This document shows positions 50,099 through 59,609 of a DNA stretch of 64,000 bases, piece by piece (position 1 is the stretch's first letter; the number at the start of each line of letters is the position of its first letter). The stretch is from Firm-08 sp045546995 (GTDB taxonomy: Bacteria > Bacillota > Clostridia > Oscillospirales > QAKW01). The notes under the pieces are model-generated. The model made no database searches and had not been told where the DNA came from. It worked only from the letters and a program-made list of their open reading frames with translations. The position numbers were made by a program, and so were the translations under genes. The stretch covers positions 62,001-126,000 of the forward strand of contig JAZQDW010000008.1 in assembly GCA_045546995.1 (NCBI GenBank). Direction: 5' to 3'.

Positions 50099-52918
50099 AT
50101 GGAGAAATTTATCACCATAAAAGGGGCAAAAGAGAATAATTTAAAAAATATTGACGTTTCAATTCCGAGAGATAAATTGGTCGTTTTGACCGGACTTTCC
50201 GGTTCCGGAAAATCATCTCTTGCATTTGATACGATTTATGCGGAAGGACAGCGCCGGTACGTTGAGAGTCTTTCCTCATATGCCCGTATGTTTTTGGGAC
50301 AGATGGACAAGCCAGAGGTGCAATCGATCGATGGCCTTTCGCCGGCAATTTCCATTGATCAGAAAACAACCTCTAAAAATCCTCGTTCGACAGTAGGTAC
50401 GGTGACGGAGATCTATGACTATATGCGTCTTTTGTTTGCGCGCATCGGTCGACCTCACTGCCCGGTTTGCGGAAATGAGATCACTCAACAATCAGTGGAT
50501 CAGATCGTTGAACAGGTGATGTCTTTGCCGGAGGGAGAGAGAATATTTATTTTGGCTCCCGTTATTCGCAATCGTAAAGGCGAACATAAAAAACTCTTGG
50601 AAGAGGCGCAAAAGAGCGGATACGCCCGTGTGCGGGTGGATGGCTTTTTCTATGAGCTCAGTGAAAGCATCGATCTTGAAAAAAACAAAAAGCACACGAT
50701 TGAGATCGTGGTGGACCGCTTGGTAGTTCGCGAGGGGATTCGCAGCAGACTGGCGGACTCGCTTGAAACTGCGCTTCACAATGCACAAGGTCTTGTGATC
50801 GTTGCCCGGCAGGATAAGGAGGATATGCTCTTTTCACAGAATTATGCCTGTCCTGAGCACGGTACCAGTATTGAAGAACTTTCGCCCAGAATGTTTTCTT
50901 TTAACAATCCATACGGCGCATGCTCTGAATGTGACGGCATTGGATTTAAAATGACCATCGATCCACGGGGGTTGATTACGGATGAAACGGCTTCTTTGAA
51001 TAATGGCGCCATCAAGGCAAACGGCTGGCATTCCGGTTATGGTGATTCCGTGGCAAATATGTTTCTGGGCTCACTTTCTAAAATTTACGGCTTTTCATTG
51101 GATACGCCGTATTATCTGTTGAGCGATGAGGTAAAAAATATAATTTTATATGGCACCAACGGTGTTGAGATTCCGGTTGGACGACAACGGGGCAGTCACG
51201 TTCGCTATGCTCCCTTTGAAGGAGTGATTAAAAATCTGGAACGTCGATATCACGAAACCAACAGCGATTTTTTGCGGCATCAAATCGAATCAATCATGGT
51301 GGAAAAACTGTGCAGTGTGTGTAAAGGAGCTCGCCTAAAAAAGGAAATTTTGACGGTAACCGTCGGCGACAAAAACATCTGTCAGCTGTGCGACCTTTCA
51401 ATCAAAAAATTGTTGGACTTCTTTGATGAATTGGCGCTGACAGAGCGAGAGGAAATGATTGCTCACGAGGTTGTCAAAGAGATACGGGAACGACTTAATT
51501 TCTTGGTCAGTGTCGGCTTGTCATATCTCACTTTATCGCGCTCTTCCGGCACGTTGTCGGGAGGGGAGAGTCAACGTATCCGCCTGGCAACGCAAATTGG
51601 TTCTTCTTTGATGGGCGTGCTGTATATTTTGGATGAACCCAGTATCGGTCTTCATCAAAGAGACAACGATAAGCTGCTTGCTACGTTGAAAAAACTGCGG
51701 GACGTGGGCAATACGTTGATCGTTGTCGAACACGATGAGGATACAATGCGCGCAGCTGACCATATTGTGGATATCGGTCCCGGCGCCGGCATTCATGGCG
51801 GTGAGGTCGTGGCGCAGGGCACACCGGAAGAAATTATGTCTAATGAGAATTCGTTGACCGGTCTGTTTTTGAGCGGCCGCAGAAAAATTGCCATTCCACA
51901 GCAGCGGCGCTCCGGTAACGGTAATTTTTTGCAGGTGCTGGGCGCAACGGAAAATAATCTAAAAAACGTGGACGTATCTATTCCTTTGGGTACGTTTACC
52001 TGTGTTACCGGTGTCAGCGGCTCGGGAAAATCGTCACTTGTCAATAACGTTATTTATGAAACGCTTGCCCGGGAACTGAATCGTGCGCACACGTTGTCCG
52101 GTCAATGTAAAGAGATCAGAGGCTTGGAATATCTGGATAAGGTAATCAATATTGATCAGTCACCGATTGGTCGCACGCCACGTTCTAACCCTGCCACGTA
52201 TACGTCGGTCTTTTCGGATATTCGTGATTTGTTTGCCAAAACGCAGTCTGCTAAAGCGCGCGGTTACGGCCCCGGACGCTTTTCATTCAACGTGCGCGGC
52301 GGTCGTTGTGAGGCTTGTCAGGGTGACGGCATTATCAAGATCGAAATGCATTTTCTTTCGGATGTTTATGTGCCGTGTGAGGTTTGTAAAGGCGCTCGCT
52401 ACAGCAAGGAAACATTGGAGGTCAAATACAAAGGTAAATCTATCGCTGACGTTCTGGATATGACGGTAGAAGAGGGAATGTACTTTTTTGAAAATATTCC
52501 CAGAATTTACCGTAAGCTGAAAACTCTTTATGACGTTGGACTTTCGTATATCAAAATCGGTCAATCTTCTACCACGCTTTCGGGCGGTGAGGCACAAAGA
52601 GTAAAACTTGCTACTGAACTTTCTAAACGGTCTACGGGAAAGACTATATACATTCTGGATGAGCCTACCACCGGCTTGCACACTGCAGACGTTGAAAAAT
52701 TGATTGAGGTGTTGCAGAAATTGGTGGATGCAGGGAATACCGTTTTAGTGATTGAGCACAATCTTGACGTCATTAAAACGGCAGATTATATTATCGATCT
52801 CGGACCCGAAGGGGGAGATGCCGGCGGCAAGGTGCTTGTGACCGGTACGCCTGAAAAGGTCGCTTCCAGTAAAAAGAGCTTTACCGGACAATACCTGAAG
52901 AAAATCGGAATCAAATAA
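50099..52918 (+). CDS. uvrA: Excinuclease ABC subunit A
   Basis: A 939-residue damage-recognition ATPase with two ABC modules: P-loops GLSGSGKSSLAFD (N-terminal) and GVSGSGKSSLVN (C-terminal), signatures LSGGESQRIRLA and LSGGEAQRVKLA, and zinc modules including CEACQGDG and CEVCKGARY. The ATG at 50099 has GAGGT five bases upstream; an in-frame TTG at 50087 is less likely. It forms an operon with uvrB. Confidence 0.98.
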   Translation: MEKFITIKGAKENNLKNIDVSIPRDKLVVLTGLSGSGKSSLAFDTIYAEGQRRYVESLSSYARMFLGQMDKPEVQSIDGLSPAISIDQKTTSKNPRSTVGTVTEIYDYMRLLFARIGRPHCPVCGNEITQQSVDQIVEQVMSLPEGERIFILAPVIRNRKGEHKKLLEEAQKSGYARVRVDGFFYELSESIDLEKNKKHTIEIVVDRLVVREGIRSRLADSLETALHNAQGLVIVARQDKEDMLFSQNYACPEHGTSIEELSPRMFSFNNPYGACSECDGIGFKMTIDPRGLITDETASLNNGAIKANGWHSGYGDSVANMFLGSLSKIYGFSLDTPYYLLSDEVKNIILYGTNGVEIPVGRQRGSHVRYAPFEGVIKNLERRYHETNSDFLRHQIESIMVEKLCSVCKGARLKKEILTVTVGDKNICQLCDLSIKKLLDFFDELALTEREEMIAHEVVKEIRERLNFLVSVGLSYLTLSRSSGTLSGGESQRIRLATQIGSSLMGVLYILDEPSIGLHQRDNDKLLATLKKLRDVGNTLIVVEHDEDTMRAADHIVDIGPGAGIHGGEVVAQGTPEEIMSNENSLTGLFLSGRRKIAIPQQRRSGNGNFLQVLGATENNLKNVDVSIPLGTFTCVTGVSGSGKSSLVNNVIYETLARELNRAHTLSGQCKEIRGLEYLDKVINIDQSPIGRTPRSNPATYTSVFSDIRDLFAKTQSAKARGYGPGRFSFNVRGGRCEACQGDGIIKIEMHFLSDVYVPCEVCKGARYSKETLEVKYKGKSIADVLDMTVEEGMYFFENIPRIYRKLKTLYDVGLSYIKIGQSSTTLSGGEAQRVKLATELSKRSTGKTIYILDEPTTGLHTADVEKLIEVLQKLVDAGNTVLVIEHNLDVIKTADYIIDLGPEGGDAGGKVLVTGTPEKVASSKKSFTGQYLKKIGIK

Positions 52919-52921
52919 TTT

Positions 52922-52948
52922 CAGCCCCCGTTTTTGAAACGGGGGCTG
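52922..52948. terminator. GC-rich hairpin between uvrA and gerQ
   Basis: CAGCCCCCGTTT and AAACGGGGGCTG around TTG form a perfect stem between two convergent genes. The T run is poor on either strand, so efficiency is uncertain. Confidence 0.7.
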
Positions 52949-52951
52949 TTG

Positions 52952-53275
52952 TTATCTTCGGTTGTTCGGTCTTGCCATAGTGGGGCGACTGGGTCTGCGT
53001 CCCTGGCTGACGTAGGTGACAAATTTGATGGCGTATAAATCACAGATGGTATATTGTTCGTTTTTTTCATCATACAGCACAACGTAACTGATGCCTACCT
53101 CATACAGCCGACCTTCGCGATAGGTCAGATTGTTCGAGCCGATTAAAAATTCAATTATGACGTATGCTCCGATGTTTTCTTGTAAAATACGTTGCATTGT
53201 TCCGTTAAACGCATTGGAATTGATCTCGTCTTCCAATGCTTGATTTCCGTTTTGTGTGTTGTTAAAATTCTCCAT
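52952..53275 (-). CDS. gerQ: Spore coat protein GerQ-like
   Basis: A 107-residue protein: a polar Asn/Gln-rich N-terminus, a core MQRILQENIGAYVIIEF, GRLYEVGISYVVLYDE and a YTICDLYAIKFV strand region, and an Arg/Pro-rich tail. The core pattern matches GerQ (YwdL), a coat protein needed for CwlJ localisation in Bacillus spores. Its location directly after cwlJ supports the call. The start at 53275 follows AAGGAGAG. Confidence 0.82.
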   Translation of the reverse strand: MENFNNTQNGNQALEDEINSNAFNGTMQRILQENIGAYVIIEFLIGSNNLTYREGRLYEVGISYVVLYDEKNEQYTICDLYAIKFVTYVSQGRRPSRPTMARPNNRR

Positions 53276-53285
53276 AAGCTCTCCT

Positions 53286-53726
53286 TCAGGTTTCGTAATA
53301 TTCTTCGGTGGGATTGTAAAAGCAATGTTCTCCGATGCGGGTATAAAAGTAACCGACACTGCTTGGAAAATTGTTGCGGCAGTTGTTGCTGAATGGGTTG
53401 TAAAACCATAATGCTCTTTCAAGACCGGTCAGTTTGTTGCCGGCAATTGCCCAGTCTGCAATTTCAAAGTGAATTTCAGTCGGATTCATATTGTATATGT
53501 TTTGCGGATTGTATTGCCCGTTTTCAACCTCGCTGGCGCATACAAACTGTCCCTTTTGATAAATGATATTCCTGATACTTCCACGACCTACGCGTTGGTA
53601 TTCGCCGCCTGTTGCGTGTACTCGATTCATTACCACGGTTGCTACCGCACGCATTCCGTTATCGCCTTCGCCACCTGCCTCGCATTCGATTAATCGCGCC
53701 AATAATTCTCGATCTGAATATGCCAT
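53286..53726 (-). CDS. cwlJ: Spore cortex-lytic enzyme CwlJ
   Basis: A 146-residue SleB/CwlJ-type hydrolase domain without signal peptide or peptidoglycan-binding domain, as in CwlJ: LLARLIECEAGGEGDNGMRA with the catalytic Glu, AVATVVMNRV, and ALWFYNPFSNNCRNNFPSSVGYF. It degrades the cortex at germination. AAAAAGGAGGTAGT precedes the ATG; gerQ follows after 10 bases. Confidence 0.9.
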   Translation of the reverse strand: MAYSDRELLARLIECEAGGEGDNGMRAVATVVMNRVHATGGEYQRVGRGSIRNIIYQKGQFVCASEVENGQYNPQNIYNMNPTEIHFEIADWAIAGNKLTGLERALWFYNPFSNNCRNNFPSSVGYFYTRIGEHCFYNPTEEYYET

Positions 53727-53783
53727 ACTACCTCCTTTTTGAAAATAATAATATATATTCTTTGAATTTTTGTAATATGATAT

Positions 53784-53811
53784 TTGACAAATCTGTATTT
53801 TATGTTATTAT
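53784..53811 (+). promoter_or_regulatory. Promoter of the yicC-remA-gmk operon
   Basis: TTGACA (53784-53789), 16 bases, TGT-TATTAT (53806-53811); other TATTAT/TATAAT boxes overlap just downstream. Confidence 0.65.
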
Positions 53812-53845
53812 TATATAATAGATTATTATATTGGAGTAGTGTTTG

Positions 53846-54730
53846 ATGAGTGTAATGAGTATGACCGGCTACGGTAAGGCGCAACAGGCCGTTGGCGGAA
53901 AAGTGATCAACGTGGAAATCAAATCTGTCAATCACAGATATTTTGATTTTAATTCCCACAATGCAAAGAGTTTTTCCTTTATGGAAGACAAGATGAAAAA
54001 ACTTGTCAGCCGACATATTTCACGAGGCAAGATCGATCTGTATCTTTATGTGGAATTTGTGGAGAGTGACGGTAGTGAGGTTGTGATCAATAAACCGTTG
54101 CTCAACAGTTATATCAAGGCGTTTGACGTTTTGGCTACCGAATATGATTTACGCAACATTTCGGCGGTTACAGACGTTTTTCGAATTCCGGACGTACTTT
54201 CCGTACAGTGTGCGCAGCTTGATGAGGACGTGCTGTCGGCTGAGATTATGCCGATTCTGGAAGAGGCGTTGCAGGCTTATGATGCGATGCGTTCCACAGA
54301 AGGCGCCCGATTGGCAGAAGATATTTTGTCCAAATTGGAGCAGATCGAGGCAAACGTTTTCAAGATCGAGGCTCTTGTACCGCAGTCGCTTGAAAATTAC
54401 AAGGCCAGATTGGAAAAAAAGATTTCTGAGGTTCTTGCCAACCGTGAGATCGACGAAGCTAGGGTCTTGACCGAGGTGGCAATTTTTGCTGATAAAATTG
54501 CCGTGGATGAAGAGATGGTACGACTGAAAAGTCATATCGCTCAGTTTAAGGATTATTTATACCATTCTGAACAACCTATTGGTAAAAAGATCGACTTTTT
54601 GATTCAGGAAATGAATCGTGAGATCAATACCACCGGTTCGAAATGTAATCATATTGAAATTACTTCTCTGGTGCTTGAGGTCAAGGCATTGATTGAAAAA
54701 ATCAGAGAACAAATGCAGAATATCGAGTAG
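53846..54730 (+). CDS. yicC: YicC family protein (endoribonuclease YicC type)
   Basis: A 294-residue protein with the YicC N-terminal motif SMTGYGKAQ, EIKSVNHRYFDF and ISRGKIDLYLYVE, and the C-terminal DUF1732 region ending KIDFLIQEMNREINTTGSKC and VLEVKALIEKIREQMQNIE. Family members are RNases acting on RNA decay. First gene of an operon with remA, gmk and rpoZ; ATG 53846 follows GGAG at a long distance. Confidence 0.93.
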   Translation: MSVMSMTGYGKAQQAVGGKVINVEIKSVNHRYFDFNSHNAKSFSFMEDKMKKLVSRHISRGKIDLYLYVEFVESDGSEVVINKPLLNSYIKAFDVLATEYDLRNISAVTDVFRIPDVLSVQCAQLDEDVLSAEIMPILEEALQAYDAMRSTEGARLAEDILSKLEQIEANVFKIEALVPQSLENYKARLEKKISEVLANREIDEARVLTEVAIFADKIAVDEEMVRLKSHIAQFKDYLYHSEQPIGKKIDFLIQEMNREINTTGSKCNHIEITSLVLEVKALIEKIREQMQNIE

Positions 54731-54737
54731 GTGACGT

Positions 54738-54983
54738 ATGAAACTGATTCAAATCGGCTTTGGCAATTTTGTTTCGGATAAGCGAATCGTAGCCGTGGTC
54801 AGCCCGGATTCAGCCCCTATAAAACGTATGATTCAGGAGGCCCGTGATAAAACGGTACTGGTGGATGCAACGTATGGCCGAAAAACACAGGCAGTAATTG
54901 TGATGGATAGCGGTCACGTTGTATTATCTGCGCTTTCTCCGGAAGTCGTCGAGGGTAGAATTGCAGAGGAGGATGAAGGATGA
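54738..54983 (+). CDS. remA: DUF370/RemA family regulator
   Basis: An 81-residue protein with GFGNFVSDKRIVAVVSPDSAPIKR and DATYGRKTQAVIVMDSGHVVLSALSPE. RemA proteins form DNA-binding oligomers that activate matrix and osmoprotection genes in Bacillus. The yicC-remA-gmk order is conserved in Firmicutes. It overlaps gmk by four bases. Confidence 0.94.
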   Translation: MKLIQIGFGNFVSDKRIVAVVSPDSAPIKRMIQEARDKTVLVDATYGRKTQAVIVMDSGHVVLSALSPEVVEGRIAEEDEG

Positions 54984-55543
54984 GCAGAGGATTATTGATC
55001 GTGGTTTCCGGCCCTTCCGGCGTCGGTAAAGGGACCATTATGCGTCAGATTGAGGCGGAAAACGACACAATGTTTTATTCTGTTTCCGCAACTACCAGAG
55101 AGCCGCGTGAAAACGAGGTTGACGGAATACATTATTTGTTTATCTCTCACAAGGATTTTGAAGATCGAATTGCGCAGGGGCGTATGCTGGAATATGCCGA
55201 GTATTGTGGCAATTATTATGGAACGCCCGGTGATATCGTGGAACAAAAGCGGCAGGCCGGCATTGACGTTCTGCTGGAAATCGAGTCTTGTGGCGCTATG
55301 CAAATTATGGAAAAATTTCCGGAGGCGGTTTCCGTTTTTATCATGCCCCCTTCAATGGAAGAACTGCGTAAGCGGCTTATTGGAAGAGGTACCGAGGAAA
55401 TGGATGTGATTGAGGCTCGCCTGAAAAAGGCTGAGCAAGAGGTTGGTCGTGCAAAGCTGTATCGTCATATTGTTGTCAATGACGATCTTGAACGCGCCAA
55501 GCGTGAAGTGTGTGAGATTATAAATCAATATAAGCAAAAATAA
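54980..55543 (+). CDS. gmk: Guanylate kinase
   Basis: A 187-residue GMP kinase: P-loop SGPSGVGKGTIM, GMP-site SATTREPRENEVDGIHYLF and EYAEYCGNYYGTP, plus the lid region LIGRGTEEMDVIEARL. Start within remA (ATGA overlap). Confidence 0.97.
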   Translation: MSRGLLIVVSGPSGVGKGTIMRQIEAENDTMFYSVSATTREPRENEVDGIHYLFISHKDFEDRIAQGRMLEYAEYCGNYYGTPGDIVEQKRQAGIDVLLEIESCGAMQIMEKFPEAVSVFIMPPSMEELRKRLIGRGTEEMDVIEARLKKAEQEVGRAKLYRHIVVNDDLERAKREVCEIINQYKQK

Positions 55544-55558
55544 TAGGAGGAATTTGTT

Positions 55559-55759
55559 ATGTTGTATCCTGCAGTTACTGAACTTGAAAAAATTACCGGT
55601 AGTCGCTATGCGCTGGTGATTTTGACGGCGAAAAGAGCCAGACAGATCTCGGAATTAAATGAGGCCAATGATATGCCTCAGGTCGTCAAGCCCGTAAAGC
55701 AGGCGATTCTGGATATTGCAGACGGCAAGGTTCGTTGCAAAAACAATTATGAGGATTAA
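55559..55759 (+). CDS. rpoZ: RNA polymerase subunit omega
   Basis: A 66-residue omega subunit with LYPAVTELEKITGSRYALVI and the family core TAKRARQISE, which helps assemble RNA polymerase. TAGGAGGAA upstream; between gmk and priA as usual. Confidence 0.93.
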   Translation: MLYPAVTELEKITGSRYALVILTAKRARQISELNEANDMPQVVKPVKQAILDIADGKVRCKNNYED

Positions 55760-55781
55760 TTGATTACGGAGAGATAAGAAA

Positions 55782-58193
55782 ATGGCCAGGATCGTTCGCG
55801 TTGTTATTTCAAATATCATAAAAAAGATCGATCGGCCGTATGATTATGTTTATCCATTTGACGATGATCCGATTGGTAAACGGGTTATCGTACCGTTTGG
55901 TAAGTCGAATGCGCCCCGCAAAGCATTGGTGTTGTCCTGCTTTGAGAGCGACGATGTCGACCAACTTAAGCAGGTGATCGATACCCTTGACCAAACGCCG
56001 ATCATTACACCACAGCAGGTGCCGCTGATTTCTTTTTTGAAAGAACGGTATTTTATCCCTTATTATCGAGCGTTAAGCTGCTTGATACCGGCCGGGCTGG
56101 ACTATAAGGTGACAAAGATATACTGCTGTACCGGTAAAGAAATTCCGGACGTTTATAAAGAGCTCGTCGCGTTTGTGCAAAGTTGTAAAAAAGCGCCTGC
56201 TTTGCCCGAATTTCCGGCGCATTTACAAAATCAAGTGCAGGCGGCTGTTCGCGATGGAATTTTGGCACAAGAGGTCAAGAGTAAACGAAATTTGGGCGAT
56301 CTGGCGGATAAAATGCTGACGCTTGCTGTTTCTAATGAAGCGGCCGAGAATTATGCTGCACAGCTTTCTGCGCGTTTTGAGGGGCAAAAAGAACTGCTGT
56401 ATCTGCTGATTGATCAACCAAACGTCAGCGCAAAAGAGGCGCTTTATTTAACCGGTTGCTCCGTATCGTCGATTCATACGCTGTCAAAAAACGGATTGAT
56501 TCACATTTATTTTGAGGAGCGTAGCCGTACGCCGTATGAAAACTTGGACAAAACGGTTGATGACGCTCCCATTCAATTAAATGAGGAACAGCAAAATGTT
56601 TTTGATTCTCTGCGGTCTAAGTTTCCTGAGGGAAAACAAACGCATCTGATCCACGGTATTACCGGTAGCGGCAAAACCCATTTGTATATGAAGCTTATGG
56701 ATCTTGTTTTGGAGCAGAGAAAAAGCGTTTTATTTCTCGTTCCGGAAATTTCTTTGACGCCGCAAACGCTTTCGAAATTTTTTGCGCGGTACGGTAAGAA
56801 GGTCGCAGTGATCCACAGCGGTTTGTCTATGGGACAGCGGATGGATGAATGGAAAAAGATCCGCAATAGCGACTGCTCTTTGGTTGTCGGCACGCGCAGT
56901 GCGGTATTTGCTCCGATCAATCAGTTGGGCTTGATCATTATGGATGAGGAGCACGAGGGGAGCTATAAGTCGGAAAGCGCGCCGAAATATCACGCCAGAG
57001 ACATTGCTCGTTTTTTATCTGCTCAGTATGATATTCCGCTCGTTCTCGGTTCGGCAACCCCGTCGGTTGAATCTTATCATAACGCCGAAACCGGAAAATA
57101 CTGCCTACATACTTTGGCTACGCGTTTTAACACCTTTCCGTTACCTGAAGTTGAAATGGTTGATATGCGCCAAGAGGTGCAAGAGGGTAATACTTCATTT
57201 ATGAGCAATGCCCTGCGGGAGCATTTGATCAATACACTTAACAATAAGCAACAAGCAATTTTGTTTTTAAATCGCAGAGGAGCACATACGAGTGTAGTGT
57301 GTCAAAAATGCGGTTTTGCATTGAAATGCCCGTCCTGCGGCATTTCAATGACCTATCATTCTGCCAACAATCGCTGTATCTGTCACTTCTGTTCTTACAG
57401 CATCAAAATGTTCGATTCGTGCCCCGAATGCGCGGATAAGCATATCCGTATGAATGGCTATGGCACACAGCATATTGAAACGCAACTACATGAAATGTTT
57501 CCGACGGCACGTGTATTGCGTATGGATATGGATACGGTGCGAAATTACGTATCGTATCAAACCATGATGGAATCCTTTGCCGCCGGAGAATATGATATCT
57601 TGTTGGGCACACAGATGGTTGCGAAGGGGTTGAATTTTCCGCGGGTGACCCTTGTGGGCGTTTTGCAGGCAGATATGTCTTTATACGTTGATGATTTTCG
57701 TGCCGGTGAGCGTACCTTTTCTTTGTTGACACAGGTTTGCGGGCGTTCGGGGCGTTCGGATCAACCGGGGCGGGCTGTGATTCAGTCCTATTGTCCCGAT
57801 CACGATATCCTAACCTTTGCAAAAAAGCAGGATTATCTGTCGTTTTATGATTATGAAATCAAATTTCGACAGGCAATTAAGTATCCGCCGTTTTGTGATC
57901 TTGCGCTGTTTTCCGTGACTGCGACCTCTCATAACGTCGCATATAATGCGGCCAATGCGCTGTTTGATGCTTTTGAAAAGCATGCGCAGCAGGATGCTGC
58001 CGATATTCCGTTGCGATTGTTGCGGCCGGCGGTGCCTCGTATTGCAAAGGTCAACGACCGTTTTCGTATGCAAATGGTGGTCAAATGCCGCAATTCTGTA
58101 AAATTCAGAAAATTGGCGGACATTTGTATGGATGAAGTAATGAGTCAATACGGCGCTTTGATTTCTGCGGATATTAATCCACTTTCGTTTTAG
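55782..58193 (+). CDS. priA: Primosomal helicase PriA
   Basis: An 803-residue PriA: an N-terminal DNA 3'-end-binding domain (ending about residue 110), Walker A GITGSGKTHLYMK, DEEH box IIMDEEHEGSYKS, zinc fingers (CQKCGFALKCPSCG and CHFCSYSIKMFDSCPEC), and helicase motifs GTQMVAKGLNFPRVTLVGVL and CGRSGRSDQPGRA. It restarts stalled replication forks. Confidence 0.97.
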   Translation: MARIVRVVISNIIKKIDRPYDYVYPFDDDPIGKRVIVPFGKSNAPRKALVLSCFESDDVDQLKQVIDTLDQTPIITPQQVPLISFLKERYFIPYYRALSCLIPAGLDYKVTKIYCCTGKEIPDVYKELVAFVQSCKKAPALPEFPAHLQNQVQAAVRDGILAQEVKSKRNLGDLADKMLTLAVSNEAAENYAAQLSARFEGQKELLYLLIDQPNVSAKEALYLTGCSVSSIHTLSKNGLIHIYFEERSRTPYENLDKTVDDAPIQLNEEQQNVFDSLRSKFPEGKQTHLIHGITGSGKTHLYMKLMDLVLEQRKSVLFLVPEISLTPQTLSKFFARYGKKVAVIHSGLSMGQRMDEWKKIRNSDCSLVVGTRSAVFAPINQLGLIIMDEEHEGSYKSESAPKYHARDIARFLSAQYDIPLVLGSATPSVESYHNAETGKYCLHTLATRFNTFPLPEVEMVDMRQEVQEGNTSFMSNALREHLINTLNNKQQAILFLNRRGAHTSVVCQKCGFALKCPSCGISMTYHSANNRCICHFCSYSIKMFDSCPECADKHIRMNGYGTQHIETQLHEMFPTARVLRMDMDTVRNYVSYQTMMESFAAGEYDILLGTQMVAKGLNFPRVTLVGVLQADMSLYVDDFRAGERTFSLLTQVCGRSGRSDQPGRAVIQSYCPDHDILTFAKKQDYLSFYDYEIKFRQAIKYPPFCDLALFSVTATSHNVAYNAANALFDAFEKHAQQDAADIPLRLLRPAVPRIAKVNDRFRMQMVVKCRNSVKFRKLADICMDEVMSQYGALISADINPLSF

Positions 58194-58209
58194 TTTGGAG
58201 GTTTTTAAA

Positions 58210-58677
58210 ATGGCACTTAGAAATGTGGTAAAGGATGACCTTGAGTTTCTGGGTAAAAAGTCCAGAGAGGTTACCGCTTTTGACGATAGACTGAAAACTT
58301 TGGTTGAAGATATGAAGGATACGCTGACACGGGAACGGGGTGTTGGTTTGGCAGCTCCGCAGGTCGGTGTACTGCGTAGAGTTTTTATTGTTGATTTTTC
58401 CGAAACGGAAGAACACAATTATATTGAGTTCATCAATCCTGAAATTTTGAAAACCAAGGGTAGAAACACCGATTATCAGGAAGGGTGTCTTTCTTTTCCG
58501 GGCCGTTTGTTTGAAGTTGAACGACCCGACTACGTTAAGATTCGCGCTTATGACGTAGAGGGCGAGTGTTTTGAGATGGAACTTGAAGAGTTTATGGCAA
58601 GGGCAATTATGCACGAAAACGATCATCTCAACGGTGTTGTCATTGCGCAAATCGGAAAGGAATGTACCGAAAAATGA
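58210..58677 (+). CDS. def: Peptide deformylase
   Basis: A 155-residue metalloenzyme removing the N-formyl group. The three motifs GVGLAAPQVGV, EGCLSFPG and the metal-binding MHENDHLNG are intact. ATG 58210 follows GGAGG; its stop overlaps fmt (ATGA), consistent with the linked function. Confidence 0.97.
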   Translation: MALRNVVKDDLEFLGKKSREVTAFDDRLKTLVEDMKDTLTRERGVGLAAPQVGVLRRVFIVDFSETEEHNYIEFINPEILKTKGRNTDYQEGCLSFPGRLFEVERPDYVKIRAYDVEGECFEMELEEFMARAIMHENDHLNGVVIAQIGKECTEK

Positions 58678-59600
58678 GAATAATGTTTATGGGAACGCCC
58701 GATTTTGCCGTTCCTTCTCTTGAGGCGCTGATGGATCATCATGAAGTCGTTTGCGTCGTTTCTCAACCGGATAAGCCCAAGGGACGCGGACACAATCTGA
58801 TGCCGACTGAAACCAAATTGGTAGCGCAGAAATATAACGTTCCCGTGGAACAGCCAACGACATTAAAAGACGGCGCTTTTTTACCGGTGCTGGAAAAGTA
58901 TCATCCGGACTTGATCGTTGCGGTTGCATACGGAAAAATTCTGCCTGAATATATTCTGGAGTATCCAAAACTCGGGTGTATCAACGTTCACGGTTCAATT
59001 TTGCCGAAGTATCGTGGCGCTGCGCCGATACAATGGGCTGTTTTGAATGGTGATCGGGAAAGTGGCGTTACAGTAATGTATATGGCAAAGGAAATGGACA
59101 CGGGCGATATTATTTTGTGTAAAAAAACGCCCATTGCCGAAGGAGAGACCAGTGGAGAACTGTTTGATAGATTGAGCGTTTTGGGCGCGGATGCTTTGAT
59201 CGAAGCCATTGATCATATTGTCGGCGGATCAGCGCAAAGAATTGAACAGGATCATGCAGAAGCAACGTATGCGCCGATGCTGACAAAGTCGGATGCAGAA
59301 CTTTCCTTTGAAATGGATGCAAACAAATTTTTGTGTTTTGTTCGAGGTCTAAACCCCTGGCCGATCGCTAAGATTAGTATTGGGCAGGAAGCGGTAAAGA
59401 TTTTCAGTGCTGTGGCAGGCGGAACAACAAGCCGTCCGGCCGGCACGGTTTGCGAGATTAACGCAGACGGACTTTCGGTTGCCTGCGCAGACGGAAACAT
59501 CGTTGTTTTGAAAACGTTGCAACGCCCCGGGAAAAAGCCGACGGACGGTTATTCTTTTGCACAAGGTATGCGTCTGAAGGTCGGAGATTTGTTGAAATAG
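58674..59600 (+). CDS. fmt: Methionyl-tRNA formyltransferase
   Basis: A 308-residue enzyme that formylates initiator Met-tRNA: MFMGTPDFAVPSLEAL, PDKPKGRG, the catalytic CINVHGSILPKYRGAAPIQWA and the C-terminal OB-like domain with VRGLNPWPIAKI. It is translationally coupled to def. Confidence 0.97.
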   Translation: MRIMFMGTPDFAVPSLEALMDHHEVVCVVSQPDKPKGRGHNLMPTETKLVAQKYNVPVEQPTTLKDGAFLPVLEKYHPDLIVAVAYGKILPEYILEYPKLGCINVHGSILPKYRGAAPIQWAVLNGDRESGVTVMYMAKEMDTGDIILCKKTPIAEGETSGELFDRLSVLGADALIEAIDHIVGGSAQRIEQDHAEATYAPMLTKSDAELSFEMDANKFLCFVRGLNPWPIAKISIGQEAVKIFSAVAGGTTSRPAGTVCEINADGLSVACADGNIVVLKTLQRPGKKPTDGYSFAQGMRLKVGDLLK

Positions 59601-59609
59601 GGAGCAGAT

